Shown piece after piece: positions 50,168 to 59,530 of a DNA stretch of 64,000 bases. This stretch comes from UMGS1590 sp963558655 (GTDB lineage: Bacteria; Bacillota; Peptococcia; Peptococcales; Peptococcaceae). Position numbers and translations under genes: made by a program. The first letter of the stretch is position 1. Each line of letters starts with the position of its first letter. Location: assembly GCA_963558655.1 (NCBI GenBank), contig CAUWHJ010000004.1, positions 62,001 through 126,000 of the forward strand, read 5' to 3'. The notes beneath the pieces were generated by a model that saw nothing but the letters and a program-made list of their open reading frames with translations, searched no databases and was not told the origin of the DNA.

Positions 50168-51913
50168 ATGGAAGCGAAAACGATCAAAGAAGTACGCAAA
50201 ACCAGTGATATTCTCATCATTGGTGGCGGTTCAGCAGGACTCTGGGCGGCAGAGCGTGCAAAAGAACTCAATCCGGAACTCAGCGTGCTTATTGTTGATA
50301 AAGGACCTGCCGATTGGGGTGGGTTGATGTCAATGTCCGGTGGTGATTTCGATGTCATTTTGCCAGGAGAAAATGTGGATGACTGGGTGAAAGATCTTGT
50401 TTACTACTACGATGGGCTCTGCGATCAGGAATTGGTGGAAACCCTGCTCAGCCAATCCTATGCACGCATGAAGGATTATGAACGACTGGGCTGCCATTTT
50501 TTCAAAAAAGAGGACGGCAGCTACAAAGGCATTCCGCAGCGCGGGCTGGATCATGTGAAATTGTACCCTGCTCAGTACAAGGGCAAGGGCGGCGAAGACA
50601 TGGCGAAAAATCTGGTCAACGATGTGAGGGCGCGTGGCGTGGAACGTCTTGGCCGCATTTTGGTAACTGATTTATTAAAAGAAGATGACCGCGTTTGCGG
50701 TGCTGTTGGTTTTGATAGTATCAGCGGCGATTTTTATATATTCCAAGCGCGTGCTGTGATTTTGGCGACTGGCTGGACGGGGTGGAAAACGTCCTATGGT
50801 AAAAATACCACCACCGGCGAAGGGGCAGCGTTGGCATTCAAGGCTGGCTGCAAACTTTCAAACTTTGAGTTTGGTCGTGTCTGGAATGTACCGAAACTGT
50901 TCGGCTGGGAAGGGCAAACGGCACTCTTCCCGCTTGGTGCAAAAGTGGTGAATGCAAAAGGCGAACCACTCATGGAATCTTATTCGCCGGTGCTTGGCGC
51001 TAATACCGATCCGCATTTTACAACGTTAGCAATGGCGGTGGAACACCGCAAAGGAAACGGCCCGTTTTATTTAGACATTAGTGCTGTCAATCCTGATGAT
51101 ATGGTGCTCTTAAAACCGCAAGATGGTTGGCAAAAGCTCAATTATGACAAGCTCTGTGCTTTGGGCATTGATATGTTTAAGGAAAACAGCGAATGGATTC
51201 CGCAGCTCACTTGTGGATTTGGTGGCATCGAAGCAGATCTTGACGGCTATACGGGTGTGCCTGGCTTGTATGCGGCTGGCACGGCACGCAGCCTTGATCC
51301 GGGTGTGTATATGGGCGGATTTGCGCTTGAAACGACTGCATCTGGTGGCTATATGACAGGGGAGGCTGTGGTAAAGATGCTGGCTGATGCACCAGCTCTG
51401 GCTCCATTGAACGCTGATGTTATTGCGGAGAAAAAAGCTGCGCTTTATGCGAAGATGGGCAGCGATGGTTTGATGCCACATGATGTGTTACGTGACATTC
51501 AGGAAACGCTCTTCCCTTATGAGGTGTCAATTATTAAGAGCGAACGCTCTTTGACAGCAGCCTTGAACCGTTTGCATGAGATTCAGCAAAACGATTTGCC
51601 ACGCATGAAAGCCAAAGATCCTCACTATTTACTTAAACTTATTGAAGTAGAAGGCATTGCTTTTATCAGTGAGCTGTATTTGCGCGGCTCTCTCATGCGT
51701 AAGGAATCGCGCGCCGGACATTTTCGCGAAGACTATCCAACGCGCAACAACGACGATTTCCTGGCATGGCTTGTTGTCAGCCAAGACACTGACAGCGGTT
51801 TCCATTACAGCAAACGGCCGGTGCCGGTGGAACGCTATAAACATCCGATTGAACGCTATTATTCGGACAATTTTACGTTCTCGACCCTGTTTAGCGACAA
51901 GAAAAATAGTTGA
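50168..51913 (+). CDS. FAD-dependent reductase, second pair (AprA/fumarate reductase-like)
   Basis: 581 residues, soluble. FAD-binding IIGGGSAGLWAAERA (about 18-32); a DWGGLMSMSGGDFDV substrate-loop segment (about 50-64); GVPGLYAAGTARSLDPGVYM (about 362-381). Distant paralog of the first flavoprotein; sequence has diverged enough that substrates may differ or the two may act together. ATG at 50168 is 7 nt after GAGGAGG; another ATG (50165) directly precedes it. Last gene of the transporter/reductase module. Confidence 0.82.
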   Translation: MEAKTIKEVRKTSDILIIGGGSAGLWAAERAKELNPELSVLIVDKGPADWGGLMSMSGGDFDVILPGENVDDWVKDLVYYYDGLCDQELVETLLSQSYARMKDYERLGCHFFKKEDGSYKGIPQRGLDHVKLYPAQYKGKGGEDMAKNLVNDVRARGVERLGRILVTDLLKEDDRVCGAVGFDSISGDFYIFQARAVILATGWTGWKTSYGKNTTTGEGAALAFKAGCKLSNFEFGRVWNVPKLFGWEGQTALFPLGAKVVNAKGEPLMESYSPVLGANTDPHFTTLAMAVEHRKGNGPFYLDISAVNPDDMVLLKPQDGWQKLNYDKLCALGIDMFKENSEWIPQLTCGFGGIEADLDGYTGVPGLYAAGTARSLDPGVYMGGFALETTASGGYMTGEAVVKMLADAPALAPLNADVIAEKKAALYAKMGSDGLMPHDVLRDIQETLFPYEVSIIKSERSLTAALNRLHEIQQNDLPRMKAKDPHYLLKLIEVEGIAFISELYLRGSLMRKESRAGHFREDYPTRNNDDFLAWLVVSQDTDSGFHYSKRPVPVERYKHPIERYYSDNFTFSTLFSDKKNS

Positions 51914-51967
51914 ACCAAACATACCGTCAAAAGTATGTTCCGATAATCACAAAACCTTTCCTTATCT

Positions 51968-52004
51968 AAAGAAACACACGGCTGCGGTCGTGTGTTTCTT
52001 TTTT
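51968..52004 (+). terminator. Terminator after the second flavoprotein
   Basis: AAAGAAACACACG/CGTGTGTTTCTTT stem with T run. Confidence 0.92.
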
Positions 52005-52217
52005 GTGTGGGTATTTACAATCCAGTGTCAATTTAATGCGGTTGAACGTGCGGCTTTGGTGGATGTGGTATAATAGCAAGCGGTGTTCTGTTCTTAAGTT
52101 TTCTGAAGAAGGCGCAGGGGAGCGGGGCGCAGCTTGATTTGACCTGGAAGAATATGATAGGATACGCACAGATGGTCATGGCAGGTGCTATGGCAGCAAA
52201 GAAGGCGAGGTGTCATC
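52005..52217 (+). promoter_or_regulatory. Leader of the glycosylation operon with extended -10 promoter
   Basis: TGGTATAAT (TATAAT 52069-52074, extended -10) is the only clear promoter sign. The ~140-nt leader that follows shows no recognised motif or gene. Confidence 0.5.
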
Positions 52218-52616
52218 GTGGCGATAAAAGATTTATTGAACAAATACCAGGAACAGTGGCGTTATTTGATTGTTGGTTGCTGCACCACGCTGATCAACTA
52301 TGTGCTCTATTTTCTGTTGAACCTTTTTGATGTGCACTATATTGTAAGCAATGTGCTGGCATGGGCTGGCGCTGTGGTGTTTGCTTATTTCGCCAATGGT
52401 GCCTGGGTGTATCGAGCCACGTCACGGCGCAGTATTCGCGAGGCGACAGCGTTTGTGGCCTCGCGTGTGTTTTCGCTGGGGCTGGAAACGGTGCTTTTGG
52501 CGCTGATGGTTGAGATGCTGGGTTGCGGTGAGTATGTGGCAAAAATCATTGTTGGCGTTGTGGTTGTTGTGGTGAATTATTTGACAGGGCTATTGGTTTA
52601 TAAAAAGGGGGTGTGA
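52218..52616 (+). CDS. GtrA-like flippase-type membrane protein
   Basis: 132 residues, four membrane spans, GtrA/DPMS-associated family. FLIVGCCTTLINYVLYFLL-type start (RYLIVGCCTTLINYVLYFLL about 15-34) and FAYFANGAWVYR (about 56-67) are recognisable. Thought to flip polyprenyl-linked sugar across the membrane. The GTG at 52218 has GCGAGGTG upstream. First of three glycosylation genes. Confidence 0.88.
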   Translation: MAIKDLLNKYQEQWRYLIVGCCTTLINYVLYFLLNLFDVHYIVSNVLAWAGAVVFAYFANGAWVYRATSRRSIREATAFVASRVFSLGLETVLLALMVEMLGCGEYVAKIIVGVVVVVVNYLTGLLVYKKGV

Positions 52617-52619
52617 GTC

Positions 52620-53588
52620 ATGCTATCGGTTGTGGTGCCGGCGTATAATGAGCAGGGCTTGGTGGTTGTGGCGGCACAAACGTTGCGCGAGGTGCTCTCT
52701 GGCGCTGGTATTGATTACGAAGTGATTTTTGTGGACGATGGTTCGCGCGATGGTACTTGGAACGAGATTGCGGAAGCCAGTGAGCGTGATGACAAGGTGC
52801 GTGGCTTGCGCTTTTCCCGTAATTTTGGCAAAGAGTCAGCTATTTTTGCGGGCTTGAGTGCGGCGCGTGGCGATTGTTGCGCCGTGATTGACTGCGACCT
52901 CCAGCATCCGCCGGAAAAATTGGTGGAAATGTACGCTCTCTGGCAAGAGGGGTACGAGGTGGTCAATGGTGTGAAGGAGGACCGTGGCAAAGAAAGCGTT
53001 GCTCACGGTTTTGCAGCGAAGTGTTTTTATAAATTGATGAGCCGAGCCGCCAGGATTGATATGAGCCGTTCTTCTGATTTTAAGCTCATGGACAGGCGTG
53101 TGGTGGATGCTTTGCTGTGGTTGCCGGAGCGGCAGACGTTTTTCCGTGCCTTGGTGGGCTGGGTTGGTTTTCGCTCGATTGATGTGCCGTTTTGTGTGGA
53201 AGAGCGTGCCGCTGGTAAGAGCCATTTTTCAACGGTCGCTTTGTTTCGTTACGCCCTTTCTAACATCACGGCTTTCTCTTCGGCGCCGCTGCAAATTGTG
53301 ACGGTGATTGGCTGCATTTTTCTTGTTCTGGCAGTGGTGTTAAGCGTGCAGACGCTGGTGCATTGGGCGCGTGGCATGGCGGCTGATGGTTTTACCACGG
53401 TGATTATTTTGCTGCTTTTCATCGGCAGCGTGATAATGATTAGCCTTGGTATTATTGGTTACTACATCGCACAGATTTACATTGAAAGCAAGGAACGACC
53501 ACGTTATCTTGTGGCGCAGACCTGTGAAGCGAAGGGAAGGAGTGCCAGTGGCAGAGAGAACGATACCAATGCCGGAAGAGGCTGCTAA
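52620..53588 (+). CDS. Polyprenyl-phosphate glycosyltransferase (GtrB/DPM1-like, GT2)
   Basis: 322 residues. GT2 domain: VVVPAYNEQG (about 4-13), IFVDDGSRDGTW (about 37-48), AVIDCDLQHPPE (about 84-95, DxD-like), followed by two C-terminal membrane spans (about 230-252, 262-290). Transfers a sugar, often glucose from UDP-glucose, to undecaprenyl phosphate. Starts 3 nt after gtrA stop; its end overlaps the GT-C gene by 41 nt. Confidence 0.9.
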   Translation: MLSVVVPAYNEQGLVVVAAQTLREVLSGAGIDYEVIFVDDGSRDGTWNEIAEASERDDKVRGLRFSRNFGKESAIFAGLSAARGDCCAVIDCDLQHPPEKLVEMYALWQEGYEVVNGVKEDRGKESVAHGFAAKCFYKLMSRAARIDMSRSSDFKLMDRRVVDALLWLPERQTFFRALVGWVGFRSIDVPFCVEERAAGKSHFSTVALFRYALSNITAFSSAPLQIVTVIGCIFLVLAVVLSVQTLVHWARGMAADGFTTVIILLLFIGSVIMISLGIIGYYIAQIYIESKERPRYLVAQTCEAKGRSASGRENDTNAGRGC

Positions 53589-55122
53589 ACGTCTGAGCGC
53601 GCATCTTTCGGCGCCTATTCGCTGGACATTTCTGGCAACGCTGATTTTGGGGCTTGTTACGCATCTTTATATGCTGGTCAACAAATTGCCTAATCATGAC
53701 GATATTTTTTACCTGTTCCAATGTGATTACGGCACACTGAGCGGTCGCTGGTTTTTGCCGTTTGTTATGCAGTGGGACGGCGCGTTTAGTATGCCGTGGC
53801 TGATTGGTGTGCTAAGTTTGCTTTGTCTGGCGGGCACGGCGTGTTTATCGGTGAGCCTGCTGCGTATTCGCAAGCCTTTGGCTTGTGTGGTGACGGCGGC
53901 ACTTTTGGTGGCGTTTCCGGCGGTGACGTCAACCTTTACCTATATGTTCACCGCTGATGCGTATTTCTTTGCCTTGCTTCTGGCAGCTTTCAGCGCATAT
54001 GCAGTGGTGCGGTTTCCGGTGATGGGGCTGCCGCTTGGCGCTATTTCACTTATTCTTTCGATGGGCATTTACCAAAGCTATTTTCCGGTGGCAGCGGTGC
54101 TGATGGTAGGCGCTCTGCTCTTTGACTGTTTGGAAGGTCAGCTGTCGTTTCTGCGTATTGTGCTGCGTGGCATCAAGATGGTGTTCACGCTGGGCATAAG
54201 CATTGTGGTTTACATTGCTGCCGCGCATTTAACAACGCAGGAAACAGGGCTTTCCGATTATATGGGCATCTCCAGCATGGGTTCTGTATCACTGGAGCAG
54301 CTGCCAATGCTGATTCGCCAGTGTTATGCGACTTATCGCGACTATTTTTGGAGCAATCCCTATGGCTGGTATTTCGATTTTCTGCCTGTTTTGTTGCAAA
54401 TAGCAGCCATCGCAGCGGTTGTGCTCTTGCTGCTTTTGCTAATAAGACGTCGTGTTGGCGTTTTGCGTGGACTTTTAGCGGTGGTGCTTGCGGTGCTCTA
54501 TCCTTTGGCGGGCAACCTTATTTACATCATGGTAGCTGGCGGCCACACTCATTTTCTAATGATTTACGGTGCTGTGTATGCGCTTGTGCTGCCGGTGGCG
54601 TTGACGAGCTTTGCCGCAGAGCATGTCGCCGACATGGGTAAGCTGCGTTGTTGGCTGCAAGCGCTTTTAAGCTGGCTGCTGCTTGGCACCATGGCATTGA
54701 CCGCTTATTCGTACATGGTGGCCGATAACAAAGCCTATCTCAAAGCAGAAATTAGCCTCGAGCAGCTTTCGGCGTACTCCAACCGCCTTGTTGCGGCGAT
54801 TCAGAGCAGCGAAGGCTACACGCCTGAAACCCCTGTGCTGCTTATTGGCAATGCTGTCGCCGATGCTACGCTGGTTACGCCGGAGGAATTGTCCGATGTG
54901 TTTATGACGGGCGTCTTCGGTGCCGCCACCTATCGCAGTGAATACAGCTATAATGACTATTTGAACCGTTTTCTGGCGTTGCCGAATACCGTTTATCTGG
55001 ATAACGACAATCAAGACGACCTCAATCGCATCCGTGTTGATGTTGCAACGTGGATGCCAACTTATCCACAGGCAGGAAGCATTCAGCTTGTGGATGGTTA
55101 TATGGTGGTACGCTTGAACTGA
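53548..55122 (+). CDS. GT-C glucosyltransferase-domain membrane protein (GtrC-like)
   Basis: 524 residues, about eleven membrane spans and a polar C-terminal domain (about 435-524). After the first span the loop motif NKLPNHDDIFYLF (about 45-57) carries the Asp pair typical of GT-C acceptor/donor sites; the family is the glucosyl transferase GtrII/DUF2142-type. It would move the sugar from the lipid carrier to a surface polymer or protein. GTG at 53548 follows GGAAGGAG; the overlap with the GT2 gene is consistent with coupling. Confidence 0.8.
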   Translation: MAERTIPMPEEAAKRLSAHLSAPIRWTFLATLILGLVTHLYMLVNKLPNHDDIFYLFQCDYGTLSGRWFLPFVMQWDGAFSMPWLIGVLSLLCLAGTACLSVSLLRIRKPLACVVTAALLVAFPAVTSTFTYMFTADAYFFALLLAAFSAYAVVRFPVMGLPLGAISLILSMGIYQSYFPVAAVLMVGALLFDCLEGQLSFLRIVLRGIKMVFTLGISIVVYIAAAHLTTQETGLSDYMGISSMGSVSLEQLPMLIRQCYATYRDYFWSNPYGWYFDFLPVLLQIAAIAAVVLLLLLLIRRRVGVLRGLLAVVLAVLYPLAGNLIYIMVAGGHTHFLMIYGAVYALVLPVALTSFAAEHVADMGKLRCWLQALLSWLLLGTMALTAYSYMVADNKAYLKAEISLEQLSAYSNRLVAAIQSSEGYTPETPVLLIGNAVADATLVTPEELSDVFMTGVFGAATYRSEYSYNDYLNRFLALPNTVYLDNDNQDDLNRIRVDVATWMPTYPQAGSIQLVDGYMVVRLN

Positions 55123-55175
55123 AAAATCCTCAGCGAATGCTGCACTTATTTTGGCAGGTTCGCTGAGGATTTTTT
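55122..55175. terminator. Bidirectional terminator between the GT-C and kinase genes
   Basis: AAAAATCCTCAGCGAA/TTCGCTGAGGATTTTT 16-bp perfect stem with 21-nt loop. Confidence 0.92.
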
Positions 55176-56553
55176 ATTTGCGATGATGTTGGCTGATGGG
55201 CAGCGTGACCGTGAACGTTACGCCATCGTCTTCGTTTGCGGCACTAATGGTGCCGTTGTGCCGCTGGCAGATGCTTTCGGCGATGGCAAGGCCAAGGCCG
55301 TAGCCGCCAGTTTTGCGTGTGCGGGAAGCATCAACACGGTAGAAGCGTTCAAAGAGATGGCTGAGGGCTTCTTCGTCAAAAGCTGTGCTGGCATTGTGCA
55401 CGCTGAGGCGGCAGGCTTTATCCTGATGGGCAAGCCGCACATGGATGGTGCTGCCGGAAGGCGCATACTTGCAGGCATTGTCCAAAAGAATGGTGATTAG
55501 TTCATTGAGCTGTGTTTTATCACCTTCCAAGCGGCAGTTGTCTTCAATATGGTCGGTGATAAGCAATCCGTTGTCGAGTGCAACCGACTCAAAACTTAAA
55601 ATGGTGCCCAGCACAAGATCACTGAAATTGATGGCCTCGCTGGTAACGGGCTGATCTTCGCCGGCATCGTTACGTGCCAGAAGGAGCATATCGCTGACCA
55701 GCTTTTTCATACGCAGCGCTTCTTCGTTGGAGCTTTCAATCCAGCGAAGTTGTTGGTCAATGCGTTCTTCCTTGTGGTTTTCGAGAATATGCATATTGGC
55801 GAGAATAACGGTCAGCGGCGTTTTCAGTTCGTGAGAGGCATCGGCGATGAACTGACGCTGCTGTGCCCAGGCGGTTTCAACTGGTCGAAACACCCATCCG
55901 GACAAGCGCCACACAAGCAGGAGAAAGAGCAGCCAGGCAATGACAAAGCCAAGCAGGCTCCAAAAGACCAGGCTGCGAATATTGGACGATTCGTAGCTGC
56001 GATCCACAAAAGCGATTTTCGTGCCTTCGGGCGTTTGCCGCACGCTGAAAGAAATGTTGGCTTTGTCGAGCGTGCCCTCGGTTTTGCCGCTTTGTGCCAC
56101 TTCCTGAACAAGATTTTTGACAGTGGTGGCGCTGATGTTCATATTGCGCGAAAAAAGTGTGTCAGTGGTGCCGGTTTCTTCATCAACTGTTACCACAATG
56201 CCTGGCAGGGCAAGAGCGGCTTTTTGTTCTTCGGCATCAAGCCTGGAAGTGGCGTCTGGCGGTGGCGACGATTCGGGCATAGTGTCGTTGGGGTCGGCTT
56301 TTTCTACGTTCAATGGCTGATCACTGCTGCGATTGGCGTCTTGAAAACGTTCTGCGCCATGGTCATTATAAGAGGAGAAGGTGTTGATGGGATTGGTCAT
56401 ATTCACCAGGGTGTGCAGCGATTCAAAGGCAACGTTTTTGTAATGCTGCATATTGCCGGCAATGACGATGGTGAGAATCCCCAAAAGCATCAGTGTGATG
56501 GTGACCATATTGATGACGATGAAACGTCTGCGTAGGGCTTTTAAGCGATTCAT
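55174..56553 (-). CDS. Sensor histidine kinase
   Basis: 459 residues. Two membrane spans (about 12-33 and 195-216) flank a 160-residue extracytoplasmic sensor rich in Asp/Pro/Ser. HisKA with phosphoacceptor His241 in SHELKTPLT, then HATPase_c with N box LDNACKYAPSG (about 347-357), F box and GYGLGLAIAESI (about 417-428). The usual HAMP domain is absent or very short. Overlaps the response regulator by 4 nt. Confidence 0.94.
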   Translation of the reverse strand: MNRLKALRRRFIVINMVTITLMLLGILTIVIAGNMQHYKNVAFESLHTLVNMTNPINTFSSYNDHGAERFQDANRSSDQPLNVEKADPNDTMPESSPPPDATSRLDAEEQKAALALPGIVVTVDEETGTTDTLFSRNMNISATTVKNLVQEVAQSGKTEGTLDKANISFSVRQTPEGTKIAFVDRSYESSNIRSLVFWSLLGFVIAWLLFLLLVWRLSGWVFRPVETAWAQQRQFIADASHELKTPLTVILANMHILENHKEERIDQQLRWIESSNEEALRMKKLVSDMLLLARNDAGEDQPVTSEAINFSDLVLGTILSFESVALDNGLLITDHIEDNCRLEGDKTQLNELITILLDNACKYAPSGSTIHVRLAHQDKACRLSVHNASTAFDEEALSHLFERFYRVDASRTRKTGGYGLGLAIAESICQRHNGTISAANEDDGVTFTVTLPISQHHRK

Positions 56554-57227
56554 GCGCCGGTGTCCTCAAGGCGGTAGCCGATGCGCCGCAGCGTGACTAT
56601 TTGCACACGGGAACCGAGAAATTGCAGTTTTTTACGCAGAAAAGAGATGTAAACTTCCACGTTGTTTTCGCCGGCGTCAGATTCGCTGCCCCACACGCTG
56701 ACGATGAGCTCTTCTTTGCTGATCGACAACTGCGGGTGTTGCAGAAAACGCTGCATAATGGCAAATTCTTTGTAGCCAAGGTGCACGGCTTTATCGCCGC
56801 AGCGCAGCTCCGCCTTTTCAAGGTCCAGCGTGAGGTCGCCATAGTCCAGCTCATCGAGCACCACCTCGCCCACACGGCGTGTAAGCGCACGAATACGCGC
56901 GAAAAGTTCTTCGTAAACGAAAGGTTTGGTCATATAATCGTCGGCGCCGCAATCCAAGCCGATGATTTTATCGCTGACCGCTTCACGGGCGGTAAGAATG
57001 AGCACTGGCGTGGAAATTTTTTCTTTACGCATGGTTTTTACCACATCGAATCCGTTAAGTTCAGGCAGCATCACATCGAGAATGACAAGGTCGTACTGAC
57101 CGTTTCTGACATAATCCAATCCGCTGCGGCCATCGTAAACGCAGTCCACTTCGTAGCGTTGGTCTTTTAAGAGCTGAGCAATGGCATCGGACAAGGCACG
57201 CTCGTCCTCGACAATGAGAATGTGCAT
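56550..57227 (-). CDS. OmpR-family response regulator
   Basis: 225 residues. Receiver domain with acidic pocket ED (8-9), phosphoacceptor Asp51 (VILDVMLPELNG) and Lys near 101 (TKPFVYEEL); winged-helix DNA-binding domain (about 125-222). AAAGGAGGAG precedes the ATG. With the kinase it forms a two-component system; targets unknown, but the neighbouring envelope genes are candidates. Confidence 0.95.
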   Translation of the reverse strand: MHILIVEDERALSDAIAQLLKDQRYEVDCVYDGRSGLDYVRNGQYDLVILDVMLPELNGFDVVKTMRKEKISTPVLILTAREAVSDKIIGLDCGADDYMTKPFVYEELFARIRALTRRVGEVVLDELDYGDLTLDLEKAELRCGDKAVHLGYKEFAIMQRFLQHPQLSISKEELIVSVWGSESDAGENNVEVYISFLRKKLQFLGSRVQIVTLRRIGYRLEDTGA

Positions 57228-57446
57228 GAAAGCTCCTCCTTTTCGTGCGTGTTTAAGAATAGTATAAAGGCTGTGTAGAAAAAATCATAGCCAACCAACC
57301 TTAAAAATGCATTAAATTCTTTTGCAGCGGGCGCCCATTGAAGAAGAATTGATTAAAATTCTGTCATTTTAAGGAAAACGTAATGCATTTACAGGCCGGT
57401 TGTTGTACAATGCTAGTGAATATCTTTTGGGAAAGGAGCCGACACA

Positions 57447-58271
57447 ATGATTAGTTTGCTGGCTAATTCGCCAGGGTCCATCTTTGTCATCAATCTTCTT
57501 GATATTCTCATCATTGCGTTTGCAGTGTATAAGATTCTTGAGCTTATGCGTGGAACGCGTGCCATGCCGCTGGCGAAGGGTGTGGCGATTTTGCTGCTGT
57601 TTTCGGTGCTCAGCGATGTGCTGGGACTTTCCACCGTGAATTGGGTGCTGGTGCAGTTGCAGACCATGTTTATTGTGGCCTTGCCGGTGGTTTTTGCGCC
57701 GGAATTGCGCCGAGCTTTAGAGCAGCTTGGCACGGGTTCTTTTCTCATCCGCAGCCGTCATCTTTCAGAGCATGATCAGGTGGCAAAGCAGGTGCAGGAA
57801 ATTGTTGGCTGCATGACAGCAGCCAGTGCGTCGCGCACAGGTGTGCTGATTGCCATTACCCGCGAGAACGCCTTGAAAGAATACATTGATACAGGCATCG
57901 CCATTGATGGCCGTTTGTCTACACCGCTTTTGCGAAATATTTTTATTGTGAACACGCCGCTGCATGATGGCGCGGTTATCGTGAATGGTGACCGCATTAT
58001 GGCAGCAAGCTGCTTTCTGCCGCTGTCGGAAAACAAGAACATTTCTATGAAACTGGGTACGCGCCACCGTGCAGCCATTGGTCTTTCAGAAGTCAGCGAT
58101 GCGGTGGTGGCAGTGGTGAGTGAAGAAACCGGCGCCATGAGTATCGCCGAAAAAGGCAAACTGCGTTACAATCTCAGCGAAGAAGCCTTGGTACAGGAAA
58201 TGACCAGTCTTTTACAGGCGCCTGAGAAACGCACACTTTTGGCCCGTGTGAAGAAGGTGTTTCGCAAATGA
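57447..58271 (+). CDS. cdaA: Membrane diadenylate cyclase CdaA
   Basis: 274 residues: three N-terminal membrane spans (about 12-88), then the DAC domain with DGA (174-176) and RHR (206-208). It makes c-di-AMP for cell-wall and potassium/osmolyte homeostasis. AAAGGAG precedes the ATG. The order cdaA-cdaR-glmM is the conserved Bacillota arrangement. A TACAAT box (57406-57411) is the only promoter hint. Confidence 0.96.
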   Translation: MISLLANSPGSIFVINLLDILIIAFAVYKILELMRGTRAMPLAKGVAILLLFSVLSDVLGLSTVNWVLVQLQTMFIVALPVVFAPELRRALEQLGTGSFLIRSRHLSEHDQVAKQVQEIVGCMTAASASRTGVLIAITRENALKEYIDTGIAIDGRLSTPLLRNIFIVNTPLHDGAVIVNGDRIMAASCFLPLSENKNISMKLGTRHRAAIGLSEVSDAVVAVVSEETGAMSIAEKGKLRYNLSEEALVQEMTSLLQAPEKRTLLARVKKVFRK

Positions 58272-59485
58272 AGTGGATGGAAAACAATACGCTGCTGAAA
58301 GTGGTGTCGCTCTTAATTGCTGTGGTGCTTTGGCTGTATGTGGGCACAGAAAAAGACCCGCTTGGCCAACAAACCTATGAAGTGGCGCTGGATATGCAGG
58401 CGCTGCCTGTGGATAAAACGGCTGTGCTGGCCGATGAAACGGTGAAAGTGCGTGTTCTGGGCCGTCAAGATCGTTTGGATATGCTCACAGGTAAAGACTT
58501 TAAGGCCTATGTGGACCTGACAGACGTTAAAGAAGGTGAGGAACGCCTGCCTGTGCAGCTGACCTTGCCAAGTGAGGTTTATTTTGCACGTGTGGAACCG
58601 CGCACTGTGGAGGTGCAGGTGAACCAGCGCGAAGGACAGATGATGGACGTGGAGGTTGTTCCTGAAGGCACTTTGCCGGAAGGCATCAGCGTTGACGAGA
58701 TAAACGTGGAACCTGAGCAGGTTTTTGTGACAGGCGATCCAAGTGCGCTGGCGAATGTGGCACGTGTTGGCGTGGTTGTGGACCAGAGCACGCTGTTTGA
58801 AAACAGCAAAGAAAAAGTAGATGTGCATTTTTACGATGCCGGCGGTACAGAACTTGACGCCACCAGTCTTGAAGCCTTGCCGAGCAAGGTAACTTTGTCC
58901 ATCAAGGTTGATGAAACAGAGGTGCAGAAAGAACTACCAATTCAGGCGCATTTAGTAGGTGCCTTACCGGAAGGTGCTCAGGTAAAAAGCGTGAGCGTTT
59001 CGCCGGAAACGGCAACGATAACAGGCTCGCCGAAAGAGATGGCTGCGCTGACTGCCGTGCAGACAGAAACGATTGACCTTTCATCGCTGACGCTCGATGC
59101 AGCAAACGAGGAACAAACGATGCAACTTCAGGCAGAGCTTGTGGGGCAGAACGTGGCGCCGCAAAGCGTTACGGTGACACTCCTCATTGAAAAGACAGAT
59201 GAAGATTCGCAAGATAATGAAACGCCCGTCAGCGGTGTGGTGAATGTGCCGCTTGCCGTCAGTGGACAGGCAGCGGGCTTGGTGTACTTGGATACACAAA
59301 GCGTTGAGATTTCCTATCATATGTTGGAAGGCTATGCCGATGCCGGCGCATCACTGACTGCCTATGTGACCGTTGATACCATTCCGGATGCAGCCACAGC
59401 AGTCAGTGTTCAGCTGACAAATGTGCCGGGCTTGGTAGTTGATGCGATAACGCCAAGCACGGTCATGGTATATCCTAATCAATAG
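58268..59485 (+). CDS. cdaR: CdaA regulatory protein CdaR (YbbR-domain)
   Basis: 405 residues. One N-terminal membrane span (about 8-25), then YbbR repeats (about 45-400) as extracytoplasmic beta domains; repeats are visible through recurring PEQVFVTGDP/PETATITGSP units. Known to bind CdaA and modulate c-di-AMP synthesis. Overlaps cdaA by 4 nt. Confidence 0.93.
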   Translation: MKWMENNTLLKVVSLLIAVVLWLYVGTEKDPLGQQTYEVALDMQALPVDKTAVLADETVKVRVLGRQDRLDMLTGKDFKAYVDLTDVKEGEERLPVQLTLPSEVYFARVEPRTVEVQVNQREGQMMDVEVVPEGTLPEGISVDEINVEPEQVFVTGDPSALANVARVGVVVDQSTLFENSKEKVDVHFYDAGGTELDATSLEALPSKVTLSIKVDETEVQKELPIQAHLVGALPEGAQVKSVSVSPETATITGSPKEMAALTAVQTETIDLSSLTLDAANEEQTMQLQAELVGQNVAPQSVTVTLLIEKTDEDSQDNETPVSGVVNVPLAVSGQAAGLVYLDTQSVEISYHMLEGYADAGASLTAYVTVDTIPDAATAVSVQLTNVPGLVVDAITPSTVMVYPNQ

Positions 59486-59530
59486 AAACCATAGACAATA
59501 AATAGATGATAAACGATAAAGGAGATTAGT

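Noticed and set aside
48176..51913. True adenylylsulfate reductase (AprAB) for sulfate respiration
   Set aside because: Ferredoxin subunits are too short and no sulfate activation or sulfite reductase genes are present in the window.
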